From the NCBI GenBank assembly GCA_022841345.1, contig JALHRR010000003.1:1-64000 (forward strand): a DNA stretch of 64,000 bases, read 5' to 3'. The DNA comes from Saprospiraceae bacterium (GTDB taxonomy: Bacteria > Bacteroidota > Bacteroidia > Chitinophagales > Saprospiraceae). The notes beneath the pieces were generated by a model that saw nothing but the letters and a program-made list of their open reading frames with translations, ran no database searches and was not told where the DNA came from. How positions within the stretch are numbered: the first letter of the stretch is position 1; the number at the start of each line of letters is the position of its first letter. Below are positions 55,485 through 64,000 of the stretch, piece by piece. The position numbers and the translations under genes were made by a program.

Positions 55485-56114
55485 TTGGATCTTATATTAA
55501 AAGGGGCTATCGCAGGATTTACCCTGAGTTTTCTGATAGGACCTGTTTTCTTCGCATTGATTGAGATAGGTATGGATAAGGGATTCAGGGCAGGACTTGC
55601 TATGTGTAGCGGGATCTGGCTGAGTGATATTTTAATTATCCTGATAGCTTTTCTTGGATTGTCATATGTTCTTGCTCTGGTCGAATGGGAGGGGTTCAGG
55701 CCCTGGCTTGGCAGTATAGGTGGATTGATATTGATTACTTTTGGTATTTTATCATGGTTCAAACCTCCTGTAGTAGTTAAATCAGCCGAAAAATTCCAGC
55801 TAAAAAAACTGGATTTAATTAATTTGAGCATCAAAGGATTTGTGATTAATACCCTGAATCCCTTTACAGTCATTTTTTGGTTGGGATTGATGAGTACCAT
55901 AGTCGCAAGCAGTGCCAAAACGGGTCCGCAAGCCATTATTTTTTTTACATCACTATTGTTGGTAGTGATCATCTTCGACTTATTAAAAGTTTTGTTGGCC
56001 AAAAAAATCAGTCAATACCTTCGGATTGAGTATATTGGAACTATTAAGAAGTTTATTGGCTTGACACTATTAGTGTTTGGATTCGTCCTGATCTGGAGAG
56101 TCTGGGCTTATTAA
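55485..56114 (+). CDS. LysE family transporter
   Basis: A 209-residue membrane protein with six predicted spans and the LysE/RhtB signature at the N-terminus: GAIAGFTLSFLIGPVFFALIEIG, DKGFRAGLAMCSGIWLSDILI, later KGFVINTLNPFTVIFWLG. Family members export amino acids or small solutes. The start is TTG at 55485 (MDLILKG), since no ATG lies earlier in frame after the upstream stop and a later start would remove the first span. Substrate is unknown. Confidence 0.85.
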   Translation: MDLILKGAIAGFTLSFLIGPVFFALIEIGMDKGFRAGLAMCSGIWLSDILIILIAFLGLSYVLALVEWEGFRPWLGSIGGLILITFGILSWFKPPVVVKSAEKFQLKKLDLINLSIKGFVINTLNPFTVIFWLGLMSTIVASSAKTGPQAIIFFTSLLLVVIIFDLLKVLLAKKISQYLRIEYIGTIKKFIGLTLLVFGFVLIWRVWAY

Positions 56115-56131
56115 TTATTAAAAAAATAAAA

Positions 56132-56803
56132 ATGAAAAATAATCTACTGTTGTTGTTGATAGTTGTATTTCAGATGAGCATTTGGTCTGCCGGCGCGCAG
56201 GAAATGCGGGATGGTGTAAAATCAATGAGTGCGGGTGTTCAGCATGCTGTGTTTACTGATATGCCGGGAGTTTCAGAAGATTTGGTCAATGATACCTGGA
56301 AAGAATATATCAAGAAATATGGAGGCAAGCATAAATGGAATCGCAAAGCGAAAGAATTATTTTCACAGGGAGTGATGTTGCCTAACATATCTTCTGAACC
56401 CATTAACCTCTTCGCTGCCACAGTTGTGAATGGATCATCAGTTCAATTCATATTGTGGTTGCAGTCCACGGATGGCACATTCTATACGCAGGAGCGCCTG
56501 ATGTCTCAGCAGGAAAATTTGGAGAATCTGCTTTTACACTTTGGATTAGAAGTAAAAAGAGAAGATCTTAGAGCCATCATTAAGGAAGAAGAAAAACTAT
56601 TCAGTAAGCAGGAATCGGATCTGAAAAAACTGGAAAAATCTAAAGATAGGCTACATAAAGATATTGAAGAGGCTCAGGACAAAATTAAAAAATCCGAAGC
56701 TGAAATTGAACAAAATATTAAAGATCAGGAACTTTCAAGACAACAGATTAAAAGTCAGCAAGATAAGATCGATTCTTTGAAAAAGAAGTTATCGAACTTG
56801 TGA
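56132..56803 (+). CDS. Exported coiled-coil protein of unknown function
   Basis: A 223-residue protein with signal peptide MKNNLLLLLIVVFQMSIWSAG (cleavage near GAQ). Residues ~45-140 form a globular domain (VNDTWKEYIKKYGGKHKWNR, VNGSSVQFILWLQSTDGTFY); residues ~155-223 are a continuous charged coiled coil (DLKKLEKSKDRLHKDIEEAQ and on). It is probably periplasmic. It lies 17 bp after the LysE gene and closes the run GH3-LysE-coiled coil. Family is unknown. Confidence 0.7.
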   Translation: MKNNLLLLLIVVFQMSIWSAGAQEMRDGVKSMSAGVQHAVFTDMPGVSEDLVNDTWKEYIKKYGGKHKWNRKAKELFSQGVMLPNISSEPINLFAATVVNGSSVQFILWLQSTDGTFYTQERLMSQQENLENLLLHFGLEVKREDLRAIIKEEEKLFSKQESDLKKLEKSKDRLHKDIEEAQDKIKKSEAEIEQNIKDQELSRQQIKSQQDKIDSLKKKLSNL

Positions 56804-57320
56804 TAAACCACAGATAATCAACAGGTAAGACATTACATATATTTTTTTGATACATAACAAATATAAATATATGAACTAAGTTTCCACAATGTTTTTTTCT
56901 TTTGGTGGTTTCAAACTCACATTAAATTATTTCTCAGATTGCACATTAGATATTAGTATTATTTCTATGTGAAATAGTTTTTTCATGAAGTGCCTTATAT
57001 GAAAAACTTTCGCATAAGTTAAATTTCATATTTAATATAAATATATGTGTATTTAATGTAAACTTTTATTGGCATGGTGTTGGTTATACATATGTTATCC
57101 ACATGTTTTCCACATAGAAATGCGGTTTATACACATGGGTATGTTAGTTTGGTAAGACGGGTGGATTTTTCTTAAAAGATTAATCCATGTACTTTTGCAC
57201 ACAGAGTTGCAGATCGAAGGAAAACAAAATTAAAACTTGCATGGAGCATCCGGGCAATGGAAAGAATTAATAGTATGCAACCCCCAAGCAAAACGAAATA
57301 CTTAAACCTGAAAGCTGATT
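56804..57320. other. AT-rich spacer with DnaA-box cluster, candidate origin or DnaA-regulated region
   Basis: This 517-bp spacer lies directly upstream of dnaB. TTATCCACA at 57095-57103 is a perfect consensus DnaA box; TTTTCCACA (57106-57114) and TTATACACA (57127-57135) follow in the same orientation, and a further TTTCCACA is at 56881-56888. The boxes border a very AT-rich stretch (56830-57070) suited to unwinding. It could be oriC or a DnaA-controlled promoter for dnaB; gene orientation does not switch here, which weakens the origin reading. Confidence 0.5.
57190..57197 (+). promoter_or_regulatory. Candidate dnaB promoter element TACTTTTG
   Basis: A full TAnnTTTG match about 55 bp downstream of the last DnaA-like box and 123 bp upstream of the dnaB ATG. 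No clear -33 TTG is seen. Confidence 0.4.
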
Positions 57321-58856
57321 ATGTCCGAGGCCAATAACCCCATAAAACCAATAAACAACAGGCTCAAGCCTATTCGCAATGACGGAGATTTGTCTCCACT
57401 GATGTATGGAAAAGTGCTGCCTCAGGCAATACCTCTGGAAGAAATTATACTTGGAGCGATCATGCTCGACAAAGATGCCATGGCGATCGTTCTGGATATT
57501 TTGAAAGCAGATACATTCTATATGCCGGCTCATCAAATGATCTATTCTGCGATGAGCAGACTGTTCGAAAAGTCCTATCCGATCGACTTACTAACAGTCA
57601 ATGAGGAACTTAAGAAATCCGGTGACCTGGAAAATATCGGAGGTACAGGATATTTGGTGGAATTGACCAATAAAGTCGCTTCTGCCGCGAATCTTGAATA
57701 TCACGCTAAGATCGTTTCACAGAAATATATCCAAAGAGAATTAATCAGAGTATCTACACTTACGATTACCAATTCCTTTGATGAGACAATGGACGTATTT
57801 GACCTTTTGGACGACGCTGAGAGAGGTTTGTTTGAAATTACCCAGCAGAACCTTAATAGAGGATATGAAAGCCTGGGCGCGCTCGCAGTGAAGGCGCAGA
57901 AGCAGCTGGATATGCTGGCTACCCGGGAAGGAGGACTCACAGGAGTGCCCAGCGGATTCGAAGATCTGGACAGAATCACCAGTGGATTCCAGCCTTCAGA
58001 TTTAATCATTGTCGCAGCTCGTCCAGCTATGGGTAAGACAGCATTTACTTTATCTCTTGCTAAAAACGCCGCTAAAGACTTCAAAAAACCTGTGGCAATT
58101 TTCTCCCTGGAAATGTCCGGCCTGCAGCTGGTCAACAGGATGATCTCTTCTGAAGCAGAAATAGAAGGTTCTAAACTGAGAAACGGAAAGTTTGAGCCAC
58201 ATGAGCAGATCCAATTGTATAATGCCATTGAACGGCTCACAGAAGTTCCCATTTTTATAGACGACACACCTGCAATCAATATTTTTGAATTGAGAGCTAA
58301 ATGTCGCCGGCTCAAGCAGCAACATGACATTCAGATGGTCATCATCGATTACCTTCAATTAATGACAGGTGGGGGAGAATCCAAAAAAACCGGTAACAGG
58401 GAGCAGGAAATCAGTGCTATTTCCAGGGGCTTGAAGGGTCTTGCCAAGGAGCTGAATATTCCGGTTATCGCACTTTCCCAGCTTTCGAGAGCTGTGGAGA
58501 CCCGTGGTAACAATGCCCGCCGCCCTCAGTTGTCTGACTTGAGAGAATCCGGAGCGATCGAGCAGGATGCAGATATTGTAACATTCATCTATCGTCCTGA
58601 ATACTACGAAATATTTGAAGATGAAAATGGAAACTCCACCAAAGGCATGGCTGAGATCATCATTGAAAAGCACAGAAATGGAGCTACGGGTTCTGTAAAA
58701 CTGCACTTTGCCAAAGAATTTGCCAAGTTTGAGAACCGGGGACATACAGGATTTGTTGGGTCATCAGGAGAGGACTTTGTGAGCAATGATCCTTTCAGCC
58801 AATCGATGATAACCCGTTCATCCAGAATGAATTCTGATGATGATATTTCCTTTTAA
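57321..58856 (+). CDS. dnaB: Replicative DNA helicase DnaB
   Basis: A 511-residue hexameric replicative helicase. The N-terminal domain (ILGAIMLDKDAMAIVLDIL, HQMIYSAMSRLFEKSYPID) binds primase; the RecA-like C-terminal domain has GVPSGFEDLDRITSGFQPSD, Walker A ARPAMGKTAF, FSLEMSGLQLVNRMISSEA, Walker B IQMVIIDYLQLMTGG, and the arginine-finger region IALSQLSRAVETRG plus LSDLRESGAIEQDADIVTFI. No intein or insertion. The start is preceded by the DnaA-box region; an RluB-type gene follows after 6 bp. Confidence 0.96.
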   Translation: MSEANNPIKPINNRLKPIRNDGDLSPLMYGKVLPQAIPLEEIILGAIMLDKDAMAIVLDILKADTFYMPAHQMIYSAMSRLFEKSYPIDLLTVNEELKKSGDLENIGGTGYLVELTNKVASAANLEYHAKIVSQKYIQRELIRVSTLTITNSFDETMDVFDLLDDAERGLFEITQQNLNRGYESLGALAVKAQKQLDMLATREGGLTGVPSGFEDLDRITSGFQPSDLIIVAARPAMGKTAFTLSLAKNAAKDFKKPVAIFSLEMSGLQLVNRMISSEAEIEGSKLRNGKFEPHEQIQLYNAIERLTEVPIFIDDTPAINIFELRAKCRRLKQQHDIQMVIIDYLQLMTGGGESKKTGNREQEISAISRGLKGLAKELNIPVIALSQLSRAVETRGNNARRPQLSDLRESGAIEQDADIVTFIYRPEYYEIFEDENGNSTKGMAEIIIEKHRNGATGSVKLHFAKEFAKFENRGHTGFVGSSGEDFVSNDPFSQSMITRSSRMNSDDDISF

Positions 58857-58862
58857 AAGACC

Positions 58863-59810
58863 ATGAAAAAACAAACACCCGGGAAGAAAGCACCATTCAT
58901 TTTTGGTAAAAAGAAATCGAATCTACCCGATCCTGATAATCCTGTAGAGCAATGGAGAAAAGGAGCTGCCGGCCCACCAAAGAAGAAGACATCGACCAGG
59001 TCTTCTGGTCCAAAAAAGAATCAGCCTGAATTTTTAGCAAAGCCCAAACCCGGGAAAGGAAAGAATACTCCCGAAGCAGAAGTTGTCAGCGAATGGCCGA
59101 TGCGCCTGAATAAATTTGTGGCGCACTGCGGAGTTTGCTCCAGAAGAGAAGCTGCAGAACTCGTGAAACAGGGCAGAGTAAAAGTCAATCAGCAGGTCAT
59201 TACAGAACCCGGAACCACGGTTGAAGAAAAAGATATAGTGGAGTACGAAGGCAAAGTTATCCGTCCTGAAATCAATAAGGTATATATTCTGCTCAACAAA
59301 CCCAAGGACGCCATTACCACATCAGATGATGAGAAAGGCCGCAAGACAGTTCTCGACATTATTGGAAAGCAGGTCAAAGAGCGCATCTATCCGGTAGGAA
59401 GACTGGACAGATTGACTACAGGATTATTACTCCTCACCAATGACGGAGATCTTGCTCAGAAATTATCCCATCCATCTCACAAAGTTTCCAAAGTATACCT
59501 CGCCACCCTTGATCGCAAGATGCGGGAAGATGACATGGAAAAAGTGCGGGCCGGGCTTACGCTTGAAGACGGCTTGGTCGTTGTTGACGCCATTCACTAT
59601 ACAGATGAAGGCGCAAAAAAGGAAATCATCATTGAAATCCACTCTGGCAAGAACCGCATTGTAAGAAGGATATTCGAGCATTTTGGATATGAGGTGAAGA
59701 CGCTTGACCGGACTTACTATGCCGGACTTACCAAGAAAGATCTTCCAAGGGGTAAATTCAGGCCGCTTACTCCGAGAGAGGTGATTATGCTGAAGCATTT
59801 TTCGGGCTGA
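58863..59810 (+). CDS. rluB: Pseudouridine synthase, RluB/RsuA family
   Basis: A 315-residue RsuA/RluB-type pseudouridine synthase that isomerises uridine in rRNA, most likely in 23S helix 89-93 if truly RluB. A ~75-residue K/P/G-rich basic tail precedes the S4 RNA-binding domain (MRLNKFVAHCGVCSRREAAE, VKQGRVKVNQQVI). The catalytic Asp is in PVGRLDRLTTGLLLLTNDGD, followed by KVYLATLD and IHSGKNRIVRRIFEHFGYEV. The basic extension is typical of Bacteroidota members. It starts 6 bp after dnaB. Confidence 0.9.
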   Translation: MKKQTPGKKAPFIFGKKKSNLPDPDNPVEQWRKGAAGPPKKKTSTRSSGPKKNQPEFLAKPKPGKGKNTPEAEVVSEWPMRLNKFVAHCGVCSRREAAELVKQGRVKVNQQVITEPGTTVEEKDIVEYEGKVIRPEINKVYILLNKPKDAITTSDDEKGRKTVLDIIGKQVKERIYPVGRLDRLTTGLLLLTNDGDLAQKLSHPSHKVSKVYLATLDRKMREDDMEKVRAGLTLEDGLVVVDAIHYTDEGAKKEIIIEIHSGKNRIVRRIFEHFGYEVKTLDRTYYAGLTKKDLPRGKFRPLTPREVIMLKHFSG

Positions 59811-59918
59811 GAATTACCATTGATAAGCAGCATTCCTGTTTTTTTATCCACGAAAAGACACTAAGAGACACGAAATTTTGATAAAGTCAGGGGCCGATCT
59901 TCATTCCGTTTTCAAGGG

Positions 59919-60133
59919 AAGGCCGGGATAGGGTTCACACTCACAACCCACACCGGCTGTTTCCCAAAAGCCAAAAGCCGGCTTTATACTTAACAACGAA
60001 GAAACTGCTGTGTAGGGGCGATTCATGAATCGCCCCTACACAGCAGTTTCGACTCCTGATTCTGCTTTTGGATTCTCCCCGGCTGTATCCTCTGTTTGCA
60101 GCAACATACAAAAGGCTTTCAACGTAGCACGGC
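59919..60133. repeat. Repeat-rich spacer with a perfect 50-bp palindrome (60001-60050)
   Basis: After rluB the spacer contains GGATAGGGTTCACAC...ACAACCCACACCGGCTGTT (59928-59963), repeated in diverged form at 60347-60386. At 60001-60050 each 25-nt arm is the exact reverse complement of the other (centre GATTCATGAATC, flanked by GGGGC/GCCCC). The rest up to array B is low-information sequence with another CGGCTGT near 60075. Confidence 0.88.
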
Positions 60134-60270
60134 GTGACATCTTGCTCGCTGCGCTCACAAGGTGACATCCTTTGCCTGTGGCAAAAGGTGACATCCCCTA
60201 AATTTATTGACTGCTATGCAGCCAATAAATTTAGGAGGTGACAGCTGGCGCTCAATACAGGCAGACAAGT
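60134..60270 (+). repeat. Hairpin array B with GGTGACATC connectors
   Basis: GTGACATC (60134-60141), a CTTG/CAAG hairpin (60141-60161) around CGCTGCGC, GGTGACATC, a CTTTGCC/GGCAAA hairpin (60170-60187), GGTGACATC, then a perfect 13-bp stem CCTAAATTTATTG/CAATAAATTTAGG (60197-60209/60223-60235) with CTGCtatGCAG in the loop, closed by GGAGGTGACAGCTGGCGC and a CAGGCAG tail. Module order and the closing module match array A; the stem sequences do not. Confidence 0.87.
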
Positions 60271-60336
60271 TATATGTCGGACATGTTTCCATTTCTTCCT
60301 GTTGTTTTGGCTGTTCTCCTTTCCCTTCCCAACGGA

Positions 60337-60420
60337 AAGGCCTGGATAGGGTTCACACAAAACACACACAACCCACACCCGGCTGTTCAGCTTGAAGCTT
60401 GAAGCTTGCGGCTTGCAGCT
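60337..60420. repeat. Inverted copy of the CAAGC / AACAGCC composite repeat
   Basis: GGATAGGGTTCACACA and ACAACCCACACCCGGCTGTT repeat the motif of 59928-59963. GGCTGTT is then followed by CAGCTTGAAGCTTGAAGC and GCTTGCAGCTTCTTCC, the reverse complement of the unit found after the ligase gene at 11754-11900. Confidence 0.75.
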
Positions 60421-60620
60421 TCTTCCCACCCACCACTAATTTGCAAGTTTTTCATAGATGGTAGCAAGAACTGGAAATTCTATCATTAGACCTCATCCGA
60501 ATTTGATCTCTAAAAACTGGCAAATTTAACCCTCACTCACACCTGACCCTGCCTTGATCTTTTTCAGCACCGACACCGCTTTTGTTTTTCCCAAAGGATA
60601 GCCAACAGTAAGCTCCAAAT

Positions 60621-60662
60621 AACCCTGCAATTTTGGGAATGCATTCCCAGAATTGCAGGGTT
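60621..60662. repeat. 42-bp palindrome with a half-copy overlapping the DUF4143 ATPase start
   Basis: Arms starting AACCCTGCAATTTTGGGAAT pair along 21 bp with a single G-T mismatch around the palindromic centre GGGAATGCATTCCC. The right-hand 18 bases (60651-60668, AATTGCAGGGTTAAATGC) recur with one change at 60703-60720, covering the first ATG of the downstream gene. Confidence 0.85.
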
Positions 60663-60728
60663 AAATGCAGATTAATACCGTAAATGTGGGAATATGTATG
60701 TAAATTGCAGGATTAAATGCCCTGTACG

Positions 60729-61925
60729 ATGCAATTCAACAGATTGATTTCTCAGAAAGTACTTCAATATTTGAAAATTTTCCCATGTGTGGGCATTACC
60801 GGTCCGCGTCAGGTAGGAAAGACTACACTGGTTCAGATGCTGTCAGATTCATTTGGGAAGGAGGCGATTTATCTTGACCTTGAATCTGATGAAGATCAAA
60901 TGAAGCTCAGTGCACCCGAATTGTATTTCAGCGAACGAAAAGATAATCTGATCATCATTGATGAAATTCAAAGAAATCCAGCACTGTTTATTTTGCTTAG
61001 ATCAGTTATTGACAGATATAGAGTGAAAGGCAGATTCATTTTGCTTGGGTCTGCATCCCCGGAATTATTTGCCCAAAGTTCTGAGACTTTAGCAGGAAGA
61101 ATAGGCTATATTGAGTTGAGCCCTTTTATGTTTGAAGAAGTAAAAAGTCATTATTCAATCAATCAATTATGGCTGAGAGGTGGATTCCCTGAGGCGCTGA
61201 TTCAGGAAAATGATGAGATCAGTTTTCAGGTAAGATTGCAGTTTGTTCAAAGTTATGTGGAGCGTGAACTTGCGATATTGGGATTGAATGTCTCAGCAAT
61301 CCGCCTGAAAAATCTATTGAGAATGATCACGCATTTGCAGGGTCAAATACTAAATTATTCCCAACTCGCGGGTTCGCTGGGTGTAGATGTTAGTACTTTA
61401 AAACGTTATCTGGACTTTTTTGAAAATGCATATATTATCAGAAGATTGGAACCGCAAATGACTAATCTGAAGAAACGGCTGGTCAAATCCCCCAAGATAT
61501 ATATCCGGGATACAGGGATGTTGCACGCTCTTGCATCTATTGCAGATAAGGAATCTTTGGATGGTTATGCAGGAAAAGGAAGTTCATGGGAGAGTTTTGT
61601 TATTCAGCAGATCATCAGCAGATTAAAGGACCATATAAGTGTTTCATTTTACAGGACTCAGGATGGAACTGAACTTGACCTGGTATTATCAAAAGGTATG
61701 AAACCGGTCGCCGGAATAGAAATTAAGCTCAGCAATGCTCCAAATATTACAAGAGGTACTTCTATCGCATCCAATGATTTGGGTGGAATTCCTGTATTTG
61801 TGGTCACACATTCAGTAGCTGAAGACTACTCATTGAATGAACAAGTTACCATTACCTCATTCGAAAGGGTGTTTCTGCATTTGGAGAGGATGCAATTGTT
61901 GGAGGAACTCAGTTTTTTGGTATGA
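60729..61925 (+). CDS. AAA ATPase with DUF4143 domain
   Basis: A 398-residue protein from ATG 60729 (MQFNRLISQKVLQYLK); an ATG at 60717 is also in frame but lies inside a repeated 18-mer. The N-terminal AAA_14 domain has Walker A GPRQVGKTTL and Walker B LIIIDEIQRNP with sensor LLGSASPELF; the C-terminal DUF4143 region has YVERELAILGLN, LAGSLGVDVSTLKRYLDFFENAYIIRRL and the PD-(D/E)XK-like FYRTQDGTELDLVL and IEIKLSN. Such proteins are numerous and patchily distributed in Bacteroidota; some are suspected nuclease or toxin-like elements, but the function is not established. A strong terminator follows. Confidence 0.88.
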   Translation: MQFNRLISQKVLQYLKIFPCVGITGPRQVGKTTLVQMLSDSFGKEAIYLDLESDEDQMKLSAPELYFSERKDNLIIIDEIQRNPALFILLRSVIDRYRVKGRFILLGSASPELFAQSSETLAGRIGYIELSPFMFEEVKSHYSINQLWLRGGFPEALIQENDEISFQVRLQFVQSYVERELAILGLNVSAIRLKNLLRMITHLQGQILNYSQLAGSLGVDVSTLKRYLDFFENAYIIRRLEPQMTNLKKRLVKSPKIYIRDTGMLHALASIADKESLDGYAGKGSSWESFVIQQIISRLKDHISVSFYRTQDGTELDLVLSKGMKPVAGIEIKLSNAPNITRGTSIASNDLGGIPVFVVTHSVAEDYSLNEQVTITSFERVFLHLERMQLLEELSFLV

Positions 61926-61951
61926 TATAAATCTAAATACAGATAGTATTA

Positions 61952-61987
61952 AAAAAGCCGATGTTCAGAAATGAATATCGGCTTTTT
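61952..61987. terminator. Bidirectional terminator between the ATPase gene and the secreted-protein gene
   Basis: AAAAAGCCGAT (61952-61962) pairs with ATCGGCTTTTT (61977-61987); T tracts are present on both strands for the two convergent genes. Confidence 0.88.
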
Positions 61988-62011
61988 AAGAATCAATTAC
62001 CTCTATAAATG

Positions 62012-62596
62012 CTATTGAATAGTAATACTGGTAGCTCTAATTAAAAGCGAAGATCCACTCAATGTAGCTGTTCCTTCTTTTGTTTGTTTTTGTTCACATT
62101 TAGAACAATTTTCTTCTGCCACGCAAGACACGCAAGTTGTATTGTTTGAGGTTGTATATGAAACTGAGCAAATACCTGAACCTGCTTTACATTCACATGA
62201 AATAATGACCTTATCACCACCTGTACCAAATGCTCTATAATCATTAGGATTATCAAAACCAATCAAATAATAGCTTTCACCGGATAAGGATGATTTTAAC
62301 TCCAGTTCCATTGGGTCTCCCATAGCGGAAGTTGTGATCCAATCTCTACCCGGACCTAAAATAAATGTTGTAGGCGTGGGTTCTGTACCGGAATAGGCAA
62401 TTATACTTCTAGTTACAGTAGCTGCTCCTCCAGAAGTAAGTGTAACTTGCATTGTTATCAATGAATCTCCTGTGGCATTCATCGCATAAGCAGATTGAGT
62501 CCCTGGAGTGTACTGAAGACATTGAGCATTTGAAACAGCAATGGAAAGTACAGCCAAAACTGCAATCATTATCCCGAATTTAAGATTATTTTTCAT
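62012..62596 (-). CDS. Secreted Cys-rich protein of unknown function
   Basis: A 194-residue exported protein with signal peptide MKNNLKFGIMIAVLAVLSIA and cleavage near SNAQ. The N-terminal half is Thr/Ser/Gly-rich and beta-like (VTLTSGGAATVTRSIIAY); the C-terminal half holds nine Cys in CECKAGSGIC, TTCVSCVAEENCSKC and neighbours, suggesting disulfides or metal binding. No T9SS sorting domain is seen. Family is unknown. It is followed by a shared terminator and has its own promoter at 62617-62648. Confidence 0.68.
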   Translation of the reverse strand: MKNNLKFGIMIAVLAVLSIAVSNAQCLQYTPGTQSAYAMNATGDSLITMQVTLTSGGAATVTRSIIAYSGTEPTPTTFILGPGRDWITTSAMGDPMELELKSSLSGESYYLIGFDNPNDYRAFGTGGDKVIISCECKAGSGICSVSYTTSNNTTCVSCVAEENCSKCEQKQTKEGTATLSGSSLLIRATSITIQ

Positions 62597-62616
62597 AATA
62601 AAATTATTTTGTGAAA

Positions 62617-62648
62617 CAAAAATAAACTAAACTGAAAAAAAAAAACAA
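62617..62648 (-). promoter_or_regulatory. Promoter of the secreted Cys-rich protein gene
   Basis: On the minus strand TTG (62648-62646), a 21-nt spacer, and TATTTTTG (62624-62617), a full TAnnTTTG match 20 bp upstream of the ATG. Confidence 0.5.
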
Positions 62649-62675
62649 CTAATATCGCATTTATTTTTCAAAATC

Positions 62676-62712
62676 AAAAAGCCGGCTTCTCATCATTGAA
62701 AAGCCGGCTTTT
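62676..62712 (-). terminator. Terminator downstream of atpC
   Basis: AAAAGCCGGCTT (62677-62688) pairs with AAGCCGGCTTTT (62701-62712). On the minus strand the stem is followed by CTTTTTG, ending the atpDC transcript. Confidence 0.85.
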
Positions 62713-62738
62713 GTATATAGCCTTTATATTTAAATGGA

Positions 62739-62990
62739 TCAGACTTTCAGGTCAGCACCGGTTACCAATAATGATACCTGATTATTCAGCACTTCGACAA
62801 AACCTCCGTTGATGTTAAACTGTAAAGTTTCCTGAGGAGTTTTGATCTCGATCATTCCTTCTGTCAGAGAAGATACGATCGGTGCGTGATTGTTCAGAAT
62901 CTGAAAACCACCCATCGTGCCGGGCACTTTGACGGATGAAGCTTCACCACTAAACAATTCTGATTCCGGAGAAATGACACTGACTTGCAT
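62739..62990 (-). CDS. atpC: ATP synthase F1 subunit epsilon
   Basis: An 83-residue epsilon subunit, restricted to the N-terminal beta-sandwich domain: MQVSVISPESELFSGEASSV, VPGTMGGFQILNNHAPIVSSL, GMIEIKT and INGGFVEVLNNQVSLLVTGA. The C-terminal helical hairpin found in E. coli AtpC (which inhibits ATP hydrolysis) is missing, as in many Bacteroidota. It sits in the central stalk of F1F0 ATP synthase. It lies 27 bp downstream of atpD, with a terminator after it. Confidence 0.93.
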   Translation of the reverse strand: MQVSVISPESELFSGEASSVKVPGTMGGFQILNNHAPIVSSLTEGMIEIKTPQETLQFNINGGFVEVLNNQVSLLVTGADLKV

Positions 62991-63017
62991 ATATCGATTG
63001 ATTAACCTGTTGAATGA

Positions 63018-64000
<983 letters not shown>

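Overview
The window is chromosomal DNA of a Bacteroidota bacterium, most likely of the Saprospiria (family Saprospiraceae). The evidence is the moderately low GC content, the secreted multidomain proteins with type IX secretion (T9SS) sorting domains, Bacteroidota-type promoters of the TAnnTTTG form upstream of several genes, and families such as DUF4175, DUF6089, GH3-like and an ECF sigma/periplasmic-sensor operon. The phylum is well supported; the class is an inference. No rRNA, tRNA, CRISPR array, prophage or transposase gene was found.

Layout. 1-4407 (minus): a giant LRR/PPC-like/SprB-repeat surface protein, cut by the window edge inside its T9SS sorting domain. 4722-8930 (minus): surface polysaccharide genes (Wzy/ligase-like polymerase, Wzz-like chain-length protein, Wzx-like flippase). 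9076-11753 (plus): DNA-ligase-associated exonuclease and ATP-dependent DNA ligase. 11750-12892: a four-helix-bundle (S23-like) gene bracketed by inverted repeats, then a Kbp-like BON-LysM protein. 13249-17398: DUF4175 protein and a small lipoprotein carrying a T9SS type B-like motif. 17831-19579 (minus): rsmG and a GT2 glycosyltransferase. 20123-21644: ECF sigma operon lying between two direct copies of a ~287-bp noncoding repeat. 22703-26508: pckA, DUF2147, a small protein, recA. 26633-33985: lipoprotein, thioesterase, DUF418, membrane protein, and an outer-membrane protein-coaX-purH operon. 34693-39812: a lipoprotein and a very large T9SS-secreted hydrolase/beta-helix protein broken by one in-frame TGA. 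40057-45618: PLP enzyme, DUF1015, amidohydrolase, two exported unknowns. 45654-50470: radical SAM protein, rpoN, M24 aminopeptidase. 51354-56803: scpA, DUF6089, YjbQ, GH3, LysE, coiled-coil protein. 57321-61925: dnaB (behind a DnaA-box cluster), an rluB-type pseudouridine synthase and a DUF4143 ATPase. 62012-64000 (minus): a secreted protein and atpC-atpD (the latter truncated).

The housekeeping genes are ordinary; the unusual content is between genes. Four kinds of intergenic structure recur: (i) arrays of unrelated but perfectly self-complementary hairpins punctuated by a constant GGTGATGTC or GGTGACATC connector (46766-46916, 50508-50948 with two opposed arrays, 60134-60270); (ii) three copies of a ~287-303 bp element with a conserved, covarying hairpin (19709, 21754, 52164); (iii) blocks of AACAGCC/GGCTGTT heptamers spaced 11-13 bp apart and joined to short tandem repeats whose unit differs from site to site (11750, 17605, 42493, 51201, 59956, 60380); (iv) long perfect or near-perfect palindromes (60001-60050, 60621-60662). 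No mobilising gene for any of these is visible here. The hairpin arrays are the best candidate for an undescribed system.
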